Source of the DNA: Microvirga soli
Lineage (GTDB): Bacteria; Pseudomonadota; Alphaproteobacteria; Rhizobiales; Beijerinckiaceae
DNA length: 64,000 nt
Direction: 5' to 3'
Assembly: GCF_016734765.1 (NCBI RefSeq)
Contig: NZ_JAERQE010000003.1
Coordinates: forward strand, 282,563-346,562
Shown piece after piece: positions 35,704 through 45,368 of this stretch. The position numbers and the translations under genes were made by a program. How positions within the stretch are numbered: position 1 is the first letter of the stretch; every line of letters begins with the position of its first letter. The notes beneath the pieces are model-generated. The model had not been told where the DNA came from. It was given only the letters and a program-made list of their open reading frames with translations, and did not search any database.

Positions 35704-36756
35704 ATGCGTAAGATCGCAGTACTTGGCGCAGCCACTTTCCTCACCCTGTCCGCATCGTTCACAGCGAGCGCCTTCGAGCCCGGCAATACGAGCCGGATCA
35801 AGACCCTCGTGGACACGGGGATGCAGTATTACTGGTCCGGCGGCGACGTGAAGAAGGCGGAGGCCGAGGTTTTCAAGGGCATCACCCTGCACGGCCGCTA
35901 CGATGTGGTGGAGAAGGCGTTCGCCGAGGCTTCCTCGCTGGCGCCCGAGCGGCTGGACTTCCGCTTTGCAGTCGCCTCGTCCCAGATCCTGCAGAAGAAC
36001 CTCACGGGCGCCCGTGCCACCTACGAAGAAATCCTTGGCAAAAGCCCTGCATCCTTCGACGCTCAGGCCTGGCTCGCCGCTCTGGCTCGAATCGAGGGCA
36101 ACGCCGACGAAGTGTCCTTGAGGGAGCAGGCTCTCGCCGGTCTCGACCGGGCGCGGGCGGAGGCTTACCGCCAGCGCTTCGCGCGGGCTGAAGCCATCAT
36201 GGCCGAGCGTCCCAACACCGAGGTGCCGACACTGCCGGGTCGGGTGATGATCGTCACCCTCGGCTATGCGCTGGCGAAGGACGGCACCGCTGAAAAGCCG
36301 CTCCTCGACCGCCTCGATGTTGCCCTGAAAGCCGCGCTGGCCAATCCGTCCGCCCGGATCATGGTCACCGGCGGCCAGCCTCAGGCGGGCGTCACCGAGG
36401 GCGACGTCATGATGAAGTGGCTCGTGGAGAAGGGCATCGATCGGGACCGCATCCTGATCGAAGACAAGTCGAAGGACACGGTCGGCAACGTGCTCAATGT
36501 CGCCAATCTTCTGAAGCGCCATACGGCCGACGCGGTCATTCTCGTGACCAGTTCCAGCCACATGCGTCGTGCCCGCACGCTGCTCGAGGACGCTTTCCGG
36601 CAATACGACCTGAGCGTACAGATCGTCCCGGTGGTGGCGCTCGATGCGCCGTCAGTGGAAGAGGCGGCCAAGGTCTCGAAGGATGAGCGCATGGTCGTGT
36701 ATCGTGACCTCATGCGCGTCTCAGGGCTCTGGGCCTATCCGGGCATCCAGCAGTAA
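35704..36756 (+). CDS. YdcF/ElyC-type protein with TPR-like N-terminus
   Basis: Exported or anchored protein, 350 residues: signal peptide (MRKIAVLGAATFLTLSAS) then a helical TPR-like region (about 40-170). A DUF218/YdcF domain follows (about 185-330) with VMIVTLGYALAKDG, RIMVTGG, IEDKSKDTVGNVLN and VILVTSSSHMRRA. DUF218 proteins take part in envelope or polyprenyl-linked glycan metabolism in some bacteria; the ligand here is unknown. GGAG lies about 10 nt before ATG 35704. The N-terminal helical fusion is less usual than the stand-alone domain. Confidence 0.8.
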   Translation: MRKIAVLGAATFLTLSASFTASAFEPGNTSRIKTLVDTGMQYYWSGGDVKKAEAEVFKGITLHGRYDVVEKAFAEASSLAPERLDFRFAVASSQILQKNLTGARATYEEILGKSPASFDAQAWLAALARIEGNADEVSLREQALAGLDRARAEAYRQRFARAEAIMAERPNTEVPTLPGRVMIVTLGYALAKDGTAEKPLLDRLDVALKAALANPSARIMVTGGQPQAGVTEGDVMMKWLVEKGIDRDRILIEDKSKDTVGNVLNVANLLKRHTADAVILVTSSSHMRRARTLLEDAFRQYDLSVQIVPVVALDAPSVEEAAKVSKDERMVVYRDLMRVSGLWAYPGIQQ

Positions 36757-36765
36757 TCCGCCGCT

Positions 36766-37590
36766 TCATTCGACGTGGAAGTCTCCTGGATTCCAGGAGA
36801 CTTCCGGATATTGCGGGTTCATCTCCTCAAGGGTTGCCTTGACGATATTCGCAATGGCGGCGTTGCGGACCCATTTGCGATCGGCCGGGATGACGTGCCA
36901 GGGCGCCCATTCGGTCGAGCAGCGATGGAGCATCGTCTCGTAGGCTTCCTGATAATCGTCCCAGTGCTCCCTGTCCTCCAGGTCACCGGGGTTGAACTTC
37001 CAGTTCTTCGTTGGGTCGTCGAGACGCGCCTGCAGGCGCTCCTTCTGCTCGTCCTTCGAGATATGGAGCATGAACTTGAGGATCGTGGTGCCGTTCTCGG
37101 CCAGCATCTTCTCGAACGCGTTGATCTGCTCGTAGCGCTGCTCGATCACCGCCTCGGGGGCGAACTTCCGCACCTTGCCGATCAGCACATCCTCGTAATG
37201 GGAGCGATTGAAGATGCCGATGGTGCCGCGCCGGGGGCAGACGGCGTGTACGCGCCAGAGATAGTCATGCTCCAGTTCGAGCTTCGTGGGTGGACCAAAG
37301 GCATGGACCGAGACGCCCAAGGGGCCCGTCGCGTTGAAGACGCTGCGGATCGTCCCGTCCTTGCCCGAGGTGTCCGTGCCCTGGAGGATCACGAGAAGGG
37401 ACCGGGATCCCTCGGCATAGAGCCGGTCCTGCAGGGTGTCGATCTCCTTGGCGAGGGAGGCCGTGTCTGCCTTGGTCTGATCCTCATCGCCGAAGAGGGA
37501 TTTGTCGCGAGGATTACGGTCACGAAGACGAGCCTTTTCGCCGGGTTCGACCCGCAGCTTCTCAATCAAGGTCTTGGCCAGATCCGTCAT
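36766..37590 (-). CDS. ppk2: Polyphosphate kinase 2 family protein
   Basis: PPK2 enzymes use polyphosphate to phosphorylate nucleotides or the reverse. Walker A-like GTDTSGKDGTIRSVFN at about 73-88, lid-module residues RRGTIGIFNRSHYEDVL, then LKFMLHISKDEQ and WKFNPGDLEDREHWDDY. 274 residues, the size of class I/III single-domain PPK2. ATG 37590 is placed because GGGAG lies 6 nt upstream; an ATG 6 bp before it is too close. Its last codons contain a perfect palindrome (see 36778). Confidence 0.9.
   Translation of the reverse strand: MTDLAKTLIEKLRVEPGEKARLRDRNPRDKSLFGDEDQTKADTASLAKEIDTLQDRLYAEGSRSLLVILQGTDTSGKDGTIRSVFNATGPLGVSVHAFGPPTKLELEHDYLWRVHAVCPRRGTIGIFNRSHYEDVLIGKVRKFAPEAVIEQRYEQINAFEKMLAENGTTILKFMLHISKDEQKERLQARLDDPTKNWKFNPGDLEDREHWDDYQEAYETMLHRCSTEWAPWHVIPADRKWVRNAAIANIVKATLEEMNPQYPEVSWNPGDFHVE
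36778..36804. terminator. Perfect palindrome at convergent 3' ends
   Basis: GAAGTCTCCTGG (36778-36789), loop ATT, CCAGGAGACTTC (36793-36804): a 12-bp perfect stem inside the last codons of ppk2, 22 bp after the stop of the converging YdcF-like gene. No T-run follows on either side. It could end or protect the YdcF-like transcript; coding constraint for PPK2 is kept. Confidence 0.5.
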
Positions 37591-37727
37591 CGTCATCTCC
37601 CGTTCCTCTGAAGGACGATAGGGCATCACGGCATGAAAGGAAGGTTGGGATCGCCGGCAGGATGCCCTTTACGACCCCCGTGGCGCCGTCTACCAACAGA
37701 GTGCCAACGACAATTCAGGGGCTCACG

Positions 37728-38363
37728 ATGCTCGCTCTCTATTACTATCCCGGCAATGCCAGCCTTCTGCCGCACATGATGCTGCGTGAGATCGGAGCCG
37801 AGTTCGAGCTGCGCCTCGTGGACCGCGGCCAGAATGCCCAGAAGAGCGGCGAGTATCTGAAGCTCAATCCCAACGGCCGCATCCCGGTTCTGATCGACGG
37901 CGATCTCGTGCTGTTCGAGACGGCTGCCGTTGCCATGCATCTGGCCGACAAGTTCCCGCAGGCCGGTCTTGCGCCTGCCGTCGGAACTGCGGAGCGGGCC
38001 GAGTTCTACAAGTGGATGATCCACCTGACGAACACGCCTCAGGCGGAATACCGGGCCTGGTTCTATCCCCATGAGCATGTGAGCGACGAGGCCGCCGCAC
38101 CGGCGGTGAAGCAGGCGGCCAATGAACGCCTCAATCACATGTTCGACGTGATTTCCGAGCAGCTCGGCGACAAGACATGGCTTCTCGGAGATCGGTTCTC
38201 CGCCGCCGATCTCTTCCTGTTCATGCTGATCCGCTGGGGTCGGGGCATGCCGCGTCCGCCGCGCAGCCTGCCGAACCTGAACGCCTTCGCCGAACGCGTT
38301 CTGGCGCGGCCTGCGGTGCAACAGGCGCTCGAGGCGGAAGGGATCAAGGCTCCGGTCTTCTGA
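37728..38363 (+). CDS. Glutathione S-transferase family protein
   Basis: Cytosolic GST fold, 211 residues from MLALYYYPGNASLLPHM. Thioredoxin-like N-domain with catalytic-position Ser/Tyr region YYPGNAS and the cis-Pro motif GRIPVLIDGDLVLFETAAV; C-domain helix with FSAADLFLFM, the N-capping box. Substrate unknown; glutathione conjugation or reduction of electrophiles is likely. Confidence 0.87.
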   Translation: MLALYYYPGNASLLPHMMLREIGAEFELRLVDRGQNAQKSGEYLKLNPNGRIPVLIDGDLVLFETAAVAMHLADKFPQAGLAPAVGTAERAEFYKWMIHLTNTPQAEYRAWFYPHEHVSDEAAAPAVKQAANERLNHMFDVISEQLGDKTWLLGDRFSAADLFLFMLIRWGRGMPRPPRSLPNLNAFAERVLARPAVQQALEAEGIKAPVF

Positions 38364-38366
38364 ACG

Positions 38367-39944
38367 CTACTTCTTGCGCGATGTGCGTTTCGCGGGTTTG
38401 GCCTCAGGCAGGGCCTGATCGATCTTGCCAATAGCCGCCCAGGGATCCTTCTTGAGCGAGGAGAGGCGTTTGCCCAGGTTCTCGACGGTGAAGCCGTTGG
38501 GCCTGAGATCGGGCGAAAGCTCTTCCCAGAGCACCGGCGTTGCGACAGGCGCGCCGGGGCGTGAGCGGGTGGAGTAGGGCGCGACGGCCGAGGCCTCGCG
38601 GTTGTTGCGCAGGTAGTCGATGAAGATGCGGCCCTCGCGCTCCTGCTTGACGGACGTGGTGGTGTAGCGATCCGATTCGTCGGCCGCCATGGCTTCGGCG
38701 ACGCCGCGGGAGAAGGCGAGCGCCTCCTTCCAAGGCGCCTTCGGCGTCAGGGGCACGACCACATGCAGGCCCTTGCCGCCCGTGGTCTTGACGACGCTCT
38801 CCAGTCCCAGGGCTTTCAAACGCTCGCGAACCGCAAGAGCGCCCTCGATCACGCGCGGCCAATCCACGCCCTCGCCGGGATCGAGATCGAAGATGAGGCG
38901 GTCGGGGCGTTCGAGATCGGCGAGGGTTGCGCCCCAGACATGCATCTCCAGAACGCCCGACTGCACAAGGGCGATCACGCCCTGGATGTCGGTGACCGTC
39001 AAAGCTTCCTGCGTGCCGCTGTTGTCCGGAATCGTGGTGCGGTGGATGAAGTCGCTCATGCCCGCCCACGAATGCCGCTGGACGAAGCACTTCTTCTCCG
39101 TGCCGCCTGGACAGCGGATGAGGGTGAGGGGGCGGTTGGCCAGATGCGGCAGGAGCCACTCGCCGATGTCGAGGTAGAATTCCGCCAACTCCTGCTTCGT
39201 GAGCCCCTGATCCTCCCACAGCACGCGGTCGGGATGGGTAAGAGGCACGCCAGCTATTACGATGTCGCCAGCCTTTGCCGTCTTTGCGCTTGAGGCGCGC
39301 TTCGGAGGCTTTGCAATCTTCGCCGGCGGAGCCTTTTTCGCGGTGGCTTTCTGTTTCGCGGGACTCTTGGTGGAACGTCCAGGCGCAATTTCCTCAAGCG
39401 AGCGCCCGGTCTTCACCGAGAGCGGCGCTTCCTCGAGAATGTCCGGGTCGTCCTCGCTCCTTGCCTGCGCATCGTCGGCTTTGATCAGCAGCCAGGACGG
39501 CTGGCGCTCGCGCGGACGCTTCGCCATGCGAACGAGATGCCATGTGCCTTTCAGCTTCTCGCCCTCGAGGCGGAAGGTGAGGCGGCCTTTCTCGTACGCC
39601 TCCTGGGGATTACCTTCCGGCTCCCAGGTTCCCCGATCCCACAACAGCACGGTACCGCCACCATATTGGCCGTCGGGGATAGTGCCTTCGAAGCCGCCAT
39701 ATGCCAGCGGATGATCCTCGACCTCGACCGCCAGCCGCTTCTCGCCCTTGACGAGGCTGGGGCCCTTGGCCACCGCCCAGCTCTTCAGCACGCCATCGAG
39801 CTCAAGGCGGAAATCATAGTGCAGGCGGGAGGCATCGTGCTTCTGCACGACGAACGAGGCGCCCAGACGCCGGGAGGCCTTGCCTGCCGGCTCCGAGGTT
39901 TTGGTGAAGTCGCGCTTGGCGCGATAGGCTGCGAGCTTTGCCAT
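38367..39944 (-). CDS. ligD: LigD-type repair protein lacking the ligase domain (PE + polymerase)
   Basis: Non-homologous end joining factor. N-terminal 3'-phosphoesterase domain: FVVQKHDASRLHYDFRLELD, SWAVAKGPS, DHPLAYGGFEGTIPDGQYGGG (about 30-160). A Lys/Ala/Pro-rich linker (about 185-235) follows, and then a primase-polymerase domain (about 240-500) with PLTLIRCPGG, DFIHRTTIP, LIFDLDPGEG, TTGGKGLHVVVPL. The usual central ATP-dependent ligase domain (KxDG adenylation motif) is absent, so the length is 525 instead of 800-900. A separate ligase and Ku must be encoded elsewhere if the pathway works. Confidence 0.9.
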   Translation of the reverse strand: MAKLAAYRAKRDFTKTSEPAGKASRRLGASFVVQKHDASRLHYDFRLELDGVLKSWAVAKGPSLVKGEKRLAVEVEDHPLAYGGFEGTIPDGQYGGGTVLLWDRGTWEPEGNPQEAYEKGRLTFRLEGEKLKGTWHLVRMAKRPRERQPSWLLIKADDAQARSEDDPDILEEAPLSVKTGRSLEEIAPGRSTKSPAKQKATAKKAPPAKIAKPPKRASSAKTAKAGDIVIAGVPLTHPDRVLWEDQGLTKQELAEFYLDIGEWLLPHLANRPLTLIRCPGGTEKKCFVQRHSWAGMSDFIHRTTIPDNSGTQEALTVTDIQGVIALVQSGVLEMHVWGATLADLERPDRLIFDLDPGEGVDWPRVIEGALAVRERLKALGLESVVKTTGGKGLHVVVPLTPKAPWKEALAFSRGVAEAMAADESDRYTTTSVKQEREGRIFIDYLRNNREASAVAPYSTRSRPGAPVATPVLWEELSPDLRPNGFTVENLGKRLSSLKKDPWAAIGKIDQALPEAKPAKRTSRKK

Positions 39945-39986
39945 GACGTGGAGTCAAATCCACGCCATGGTCTCTGGTTCCAACCC

Positions 39987-41621
39987 TCAGGAGGCCAGGG
40001 GCTGGATTGCCGCCTCGGTCTTGTCGCCCTTGGTGAGGAAGGCGGCCGCGATCAGGTCGCGGGTGTATTCCTCGCTGGGCCGGTCGAAGATCTCCTCGGC
40101 CGTGCCGCGCTCCACCACCTTGCCGCTCTTCATGACCATGATCTCGTCCGAGAGGGCGCGCACGACGGCGAGGTCGTGGCTGATGAAGACATAGGCGAGG
40201 CCATGAGCCTTCTGCAGGTTGCGCAGAAGCTCGACGATCTCCTTCTGCACCGAACGGTCGAGAGCCGATGTCGGCTCGTCGAGAACCACGAGCTTCGGAT
40301 GCAGGATTATGGCGCGGGCAATCGCAATGCGCTGGCGCTGGCCGCCGGAGAACTCGTGCGGGAAGCGGTTGCGCCACGCGGGATCGAGTTGCACCTCGTC
40401 GAACGCCTGGGCAGCGCGTCGATCGCGCTCCTTGCGGGAAATGCTCGGCTCATGGACGAGGAGGCCCTCGGTCACGATCTCGCCGGCCGTCATGCGCGGG
40501 GAGAGGGAGCCGAAGGGGTCCTGGAACACGAGTTGCAGGTGCCGCCTCAGAGGCTGCATGCCATGGCGATCGAGGGGCATGAGGTTGCGGTCCTCGAAGC
40601 GGACAAGCCCGGAGGCCGGCTGCAGGCGCAGGATGGCGCGGCCAAGCGTCGACTTGCCTGAGCCCGACTCTCCCACCACGCCCACCGTCTCGCCGGCGCG
40701 AACCCTCAGGCTCACGTCATCGACGGCGCGAAGCACATGGGTCGCCTTGCCGAAGAAGCTCTTCTCCAGGGTGAACTGAACCGACATGTTCTGCGCGTCC
40801 AGGATCACCGGAGCGTTGGGCGCAACAGGTTGTTTGCGGCCGGTCGGCTCGGAGTCGATGAGCATCTGGGTGTAGGGATGCTTAGGGGCCGCAAAGATGT
40901 CGGCGGTGCGGCCGCTTTCGACAACCTCACCGCGTTTCATCACATAGGTCCGGTCGGCGAAGCGGCGGACGACACCGAGATCGTGCGTGATGAACACGAT
41001 GGACATGCCGAGCCGCTTCTGCAGATCTGCCAGCAGTTCGAGGATGCGGGCCTGGACCGTCACGTCGAGGGCCGTTGTCGGCTCGTCGGCGATCAGCACG
41101 TCGGGATTGTTGGCAAGCGCCATGGCGATCATTACGCGCTGACGCTGGCCGCCGGACATCTCATGCGGGTAGGCGTCGATCCGGCGGGCAGGATCCGGGA
41201 TGCGCACGAGCTCCAGCAGCTCGATGGCGCGCTTGCGCGCATCGGCCTTGCTCAGGCCGCCATGGGTGGTGAGCGGAAGAGCAAGCTGGTCACCGATCCG
41301 GTAGAGCGGATCGAGCGACGTCATCGGCTCCTGGAAGATCATCGTCAGTTTGGAGCCGCGGTAGTGGTTGAGCCTGCCGGGAGAAAGGCCGACCAGCTCC
41401 TCGCCGCGATACTTGACCGAACCCTCAGCCCAGCCGTTCGAGGCGAGCAGGCCCATGACCGACATCATGGTCTGGCTCTTGCCCGAGCCGGATTCGCCCA
41501 CGATGGCGACGGTCTCGCCCGGGTTGATGTCGAGGTCGATGCCCTTCACCGCATGGAGAATGCCGTCGCCGGTGCGGAAGCGGACATGAAGGTTGCGAAC
41601 GGAAAGAACAGGTTCGGCCAT
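39987..41621 (-). CDS. Peptide ABC transporter ATPase, two fused domains (OppDF/YejF type)
   Basis: One 544-residue chain holding both ATPases of a peptide importer. First domain: [16 protein letters not shown] and [21 protein letters not shown]; second (from about 290): [18 protein letters not shown] and [18 protein letters not shown]. Start at [13 protein letters not shown] is 1 nt past the permease stop; an upstream in-frame extension overlaps that gene. Energises uptake of oligopeptides. Confidence 0.92.
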   Translation of the reverse strand: MAEPVLSVRNLHVRFRTGDGILHAVKGIDLDINPGETVAIVGESGSGKSQTMMSVMGLLASNGWAEGSVKYRGEELVGLSPGRLNHYRGSKLTMIFQEPMTSLDPLYRIGDQLALPLTTHGGLSKADARKRAIELLELVRIPDPARRIDAYPHEMSGGQRQRVMIAMALANNPDVLIADEPTTALDVTVQARILELLADLQKRLGMSIVFITHDLGVVRRFADRTYVMKRGEVVESGRTADIFAAPKHPYTQMLIDSEPTGRKQPVAPNAPVILDAQNMSVQFTLEKSFFGKATHVLRAVDDVSLRVRAGETVGVVGESGSGKSTLGRAILRLQPASGLVRFEDRNLMPLDRHGMQPLRRHLQLVFQDPFGSLSPRMTAGEIVTEGLLVHEPSISRKERDRRAAQAFDEVQLDPAWRNRFPHEFSGGQRQRIAIARAIILHPKLVVLDEPTSALDRSVQKEIVELLRNLQKAHGLAYVFISHDLAVVRALSDEIMVMKSGKVVERGTAEEIFDRPSEEYTRDLIAAAFLTKGDKTEAAIQPLAS

Positions 41622-41622
41622 G

Positions 41623-42768
41623 TCAGCGATCCTTCGGGTCAAGAGCATCGCGCAGGCCATCGCCGATGAAGTTCAGGCAGAACAGGATCGCGACAAGCGT
41701 GATGGAGGGATAGATCAGCATCCAGGTGGCGCCCTGGATGTTCTTGGCGCCTTCCGAGATCAGAACGCCCAGGCTGGTATAGGGCTCCTGAACCCCGAGC
41801 CCCAGGAAGGAGAGGAAGCTCTCCAGCAGGATCACCTTCGGCACGAGAAGCGTCATATAGACGACCACGGGTCCCAGGGTATTGGGGATCACGTGGCGCC
41901 TGATGATGCCCTTGCTCTCGACCCCCAAGGCCTCGGCGGCCTGGACATATTCCTGCCGCTTGATCGACAGCGTCTGCCCGCGGACAATGCGGGCCATGTC
42001 GAGCCACTCGACCGCGCCGACCGCGATGAACATGAGCACGAAATTGCGGCCGAAGAACACGACCAGCATGATGACGAAGAAGATGAAGGGCAGCGAGTAC
42101 AGAATGTCGACGACGCGCATCATCACGAGGTCGATCCGTCCTCCGAGATAGCCCGAGGTCGCGCCGTAGATCACGCCGATGAGGATGGCCACGAAGGTGG
42201 CGAGCAGGCCGATGGCGAGCGACACCTGACCGGCCTTCATGGTGCGGGTCAGGAGATCGCGCCCGTTGGTATCCGTGCCGAAGAGGAAGTGTTGCCGCTT
42301 GAGCGGCACATCGACAACGAGACGCTGGCCATCCTGTTGTTTCTCGACGACCTTGGCGGGCCCGAACAGGTCGGAGCGCTCGAAATAGGCGAGAAGCCGC
42401 TCGTCGATCGGACGGGAGCTGGAGCTTACGAGCGTCATGTGAGCGACGTCGCCGTCGATGGTGATATTCTCGGCCTTCGCGCGAACGCGCGCTCCGATGC
42501 GCTCAATGTTCGGCTCGATCTGGTCGGCCTTGGGATAAGCCTCAAGGCTCGCAGGCACCTTCACGTAGTCCGGATAGACCCGGTCGAAGGGGTGACCGGT
42601 GAGGAACGGTCCGAAGATACAGGCGAGCGCGATCAGCCCCAGCACGATGATGCTTGTGAGAGCCGCCCGGTTGCGGACGAGACGCCCACGGGCTTCGGCC
42701 CAGAGGGAACGTCCGGTTGTGACAGGTCCCGTCATGGTCTCGACGGGAAGAACGGCGCCTTCAGCCAT
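41623..42768 (-). CDS. Peptide ABC transporter permease (OppC type)
   Basis: 381-residue inner-membrane permease starting MAEGAVLPVETM (GAGG upstream). After the first helix (about 33-53) there is an unusually long periplasmic insertion of some 90 residues (from HPFDRVYPDYVK to DVPLKRQHFLFGTDTNGRD) before the binding-protein-dependent transport core with five helices. Coupling loop: EAAEALGV-like sequence AAEALGVESKGIIRRHVIPN. Co-transcribed with oppB and the ATPase. Confidence 0.9.
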   Translation of the reverse strand: MAEGAVLPVETMTGPVTTGRSLWAEARGRLVRNRAALTSIIVLGLIALACIFGPFLTGHPFDRVYPDYVKVPASLEAYPKADQIEPNIERIGARVRAKAENITIDGDVAHMTLVSSSSRPIDERLLAYFERSDLFGPAKVVEKQQDGQRLVVDVPLKRQHFLFGTDTNGRDLLTRTMKAGQVSLAIGLLATFVAILIGVIYGATSGYLGGRIDLVMMRVVDILYSLPFIFFVIMLVVFFGRNFVLMFIAVGAVEWLDMARIVRGQTLSIKRQEYVQAAEALGVESKGIIRRHVIPNTLGPVVVYMTLLVPKVILLESFLSFLGLGVQEPYTSLGVLISEGAKNIQGATWMLIYPSITLVAILFCLNFIGDGLRDALDPKDR

Positions 42769-42776
42769 GGCGGACC

Positions 42777-43697
42777 TCACTCGTAGCGAATGCGCGGATC
42801 GATAAGGGCGTAGAGAATATCGACCACGAGGTTGAAGAGCAGAACGAAGACGGCAACCACCACGACCGTGCCCATCACGAGCGTGTAGTCGCGATTGAGT
42901 GCGCCTTCGACGAAATAGCGCCCGATCCCCGGCAGGCCGAAAATGGTTTCCACCACCACCGATCCCGTCAGCAGGGCGGCTGCCGCGGGGCCGAGATAGG
43001 ATACCACCGGCAGAGCAGCGCCGCGCAGGGCGTGGGCAACAATCACCCGGGTGGGGAGGCCCAGCGACCGCAGGGTGCGGATATGGTTCGACCGCAGGTT
43101 CTCGATCATGGCCGCGCGGGTCATGCGGGCAACGACCGCAACCTGCGGCAATGCGAGGACCAGAACCGGAAGGATGAGGTTGCGCAAATTCCCGTTGCCC
43201 CACCCGGCAACCGGCAACCAGGCCAGCGCTAGGCCGAAGACGATCTGGAAGATCGGGGCCACCACGAAGCTCGGAATGGTCAGGCCTAGTGCGCCAAAGC
43301 CGGTGACCAGATAGTCGATGGTGCTGTTCTGGCGCAAAGCGGCGATGGAGCCGAGGGTGGCCCCGACGATGATGGCGAAGGTTAGAGCCAAGGCTCCTAG
43401 CGTCATGGAAACAGGCAGTCCTTGAGCGAAGAGCTCGCCAACCGAGAAGTCACGGAGGATGAAAGAGGGGCCGAAATCACCCTGCAGAACGGACCCCAGA
43501 TAAAGCAGGTATTGCTGAATGAGCGGCTTATCGAGCTGATAGATCCGGTTCAGGTTCTCCATCACCTTGGCCTCGAGGGGCCTCTCCAGATCGAACGGTC
43601 CGCCAGGAGCAAGCCGGATCAGGAAGAAGGAGATCGTGATGATGATGAAGAGGGTAGGGATGGCCGATAAAAAACGGCGAAGGATAAAGGAGAGCAC
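42777..43697 (-). CDS. Peptide ABC transporter permease (OppB type)
   Basis: 306 residues, six helices, GTG start with AGGAGG upstream. The N-terminal RLAPGGPFDLERPL and coupling loop LRSLGLPTRVIVAHALRGAA, followed by ETIFGLPGIGRYFVEGALNRDY, are standard for OppB. Lies 84 bp after oppA with a stem-loop in between. Confidence 0.92.
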   Translation of the reverse strand: MLSFILRRFLSAIPTLFIIITISFFLIRLAPGGPFDLERPLEAKVMENLNRIYQLDKPLIQQYLLYLGSVLQGDFGPSFILRDFSVGELFAQGLPVSMTLGALALTFAIIVGATLGSIAALRQNSTIDYLVTGFGALGLTIPSFVVAPIFQIVFGLALAWLPVAGWGNGNLRNLILPVLVLALPQVAVVARMTRAAMIENLRSNHIRTLRSLGLPTRVIVAHALRGAALPVVSYLGPAAAALLTGSVVVETIFGLPGIGRYFVEGALNRDYTLVMGTVVVVAVFVLLFNLVVDILYALIDPRIRYE

Positions 43698-43727
43698 GGC
43701 AAGCTCCTCCTGCTGCTACAGCATAAC

Positions 43728-43764
43728 AGTAAAAGAATAGGGCGGCCTGAAGAACAGACCGCCC
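43728..43764 (-). terminator. Attenuating stem-loop between oppA and oppB
   Basis: On the minus strand GGGCGGTCT and AGGCCGCCC form a 9-bp stem with one G-U pair (43740-43764), followed by TATTCTTTTACT. It lies between the binding-protein gene and the permease gene, a usual place for partial termination that gives excess binding protein. Confidence 0.7.
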
Positions 43765-43781
43765 CTTTGTCAGAATTATTT

Positions 43782-45368
43782 TTACTGCGTCTTCGACAGG
43801 AACCGCGACGGATAGACGCCGCGCGTATTCTGCACGAAGCCTTGGATCTTCGGCGAGATCAGGTTGCTCTTGCCGTAGTACATGATCGGGATCCAGGGCA
43901 TATCCTTCATGGCGATTGCCTCGGCCTGCCTCATAATGTCGGCGCGCTTCTTCAGGTCGAGTTCGGTCGCGGCCTGATCGAGAAGCTTGTCGAACTGCGG
44001 GTTGTTGTACTTGCCCGCGTTGAAGCCCTTGTTGTCGCTCTTGAGCAGGAACAGGAAGTTGCTCGGATCATTGACGTCAGCGATCCAGCCGTAGCGGGCC
44101 ACGTCGAAATCGCCGCCGTCGCGCAGGTGAGCGAAGTGGGTCTTGCCGTCCGTGTTGATGAACGAGGTTTCGACGCCGGCCTGCTTCCACTGCTCGGCAA
44201 TAGCGATCACCGAGTTGCGGTTGTTGTCCGTGGTGTTGTAGCGGACCTCGACCTTCAGCGGCTTTCCGGGGCCGAAGCCTGCTTCCGTCAGAAGCTTTTT
44301 GGCGGCCTCTTCACGGTCGATCGGAGACTGGTCCTTGTAGCTCATGTAGGCCGGCTCGCCATAGTTGCCCACGCCCGGAGGCATGAACGAGTAGCCCGGC
44401 TGCATAGTCTGGCCCCAGATCTGCTCGGCGACGAACTCGCGATCGATCAGCATGGAGAGGGCCTGACGCACCTTCACGTCGTTGAAGGGCGCCTTGGACG
44501 AGTTCACGATGAAGAACCAGGTGCCGAGATACGGACCCAGCCTGACCTGCTCCTTGAAGCGCTCCTTGAGCGCCTTGATCTGGTCGGCCGGAAGCTCATC
44601 CATGCTGTCGAGTTCACCGGCTTCATAGCGGCGCACGCCGGCGGCAAGGTCAGGATGCGGGATGAAGTTGACCGTGTCGATCTTGACGTTTTTTGCGTCC
44701 CAATAGTTTTCGTTCTTCACGAGTTTGATGTGCGAGTTCGGAGCGAACTCGGCAAGCTTGTAGGCGCCGTTCGACACCATGTTGCCCGGCTTCACGAAGT
44801 CCTTGCCGAACTTCTCGACCGAGGCCTTGTGCACGGGCAGGCTGGTTTGGTGGGTCAGCAGCTCGATGAAATAGGGGGTCGGGGACTCGAGAGTGATCTC
44901 GACCGTCTTCGCATCGACGGCCTTCACGCCCAGTTCTTCGACTTTGGCTTGGCCCTTGTTGATCTTCTCGGCGTTCTTGATCGGGTAGAGGATGTTGGCG
45001 TACTTCGAGCCCGTCGCCGGATCCATGATGCGGCGATAGGAATAGACGAAGTCCTCAGCCGTGATCGGATCGCCGTTCGACCATTTCAGGCCACTACGTA
45101 ACGTAAAGCGATAGGTCTTGCCGTCGTCGCCGATTTCCCACTTCTCAGCCTGTCCTGGAACGGCTTCTGCTTTGGCGTTGTAGGCCACGAGACCTTCAAG
45201 CATGTCGCGCAGAATGTGGGATTCCTGGACGGTCGACGTCTTGTGGGTGTCGAGCGTCTCCGGATCGCCGGTATTGCCGCGGTTATAGACGACTTGGGCG
45301 ACCGCGAAGCTCGAAAAAGCTACCGTTGCGGCAGCCGCCAGAGCGGTACGTTTCAACCATGATGACAT
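43782..45368 (-). CDS. Periplasmic oligopeptide-binding protein (OppA type)
   Basis: Family 5 extracellular solute-binding protein, 528 residues, signal peptide ending SSFAVAQ. Features: EPETLD-like DPETLDTHKTSTVQE, LRSGLKWSNGDPITAEDFVYS, ARYGWIADVNDP. Close to the OppA/MppA branch, which carries oligopeptides including cell-wall peptides. First gene of the opp operon. The dipeptide epimerase at 57616 could act on imported murein peptides, but no direct link is seen. Confidence 0.9.
   Translation of the reverse strand: MSSWLKRTALAAAATVAFSSFAVAQVVYNRGNTGDPETLDTHKTSTVQESHILRDMLEGLVAYNAKAEAVPGQAEKWEIGDDGKTYRFTLRSGLKWSNGDPITAEDFVYSYRRIMDPATGSKYANILYPIKNAEKINKGQAKVEELGVKAVDAKTVEITLESPTPYFIELLTHQTSLPVHKASVEKFGKDFVKPGNMVSNGAYKLAEFAPNSHIKLVKNENYWDAKNVKIDTVNFIPHPDLAAGVRRYEAGELDSMDELPADQIKALKERFKEQVRLGPYLGTWFFIVNSSKAPFNDVKVRQALSMLIDREFVAEQIWGQTMQPGYSFMPPGVGNYGEPAYMSYKDQSPIDREEAAKKLLTEAGFGPGKPLKVEVRYNTTDNNRNSVIAIAEQWKQAGVETSFINTDGKTHFAHLRDGGDFDVARYGWIADVNDPSNFLFLLKSDNKGFNAGKYNNPQFDKLLDQAATELDLKKRADIMRQAEAIAMKDMPWIPIMYYGKSNLISPKIQGFVQNTRGVYPSRFLSKTQ

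Noticed and set aside
34927..36603. Long minus-strand ORF (about 558 codons) over the stress-protein and YdcF-like genes
   Set aside because: It overlaps two real genes in other frames, and its translation has no family signature.
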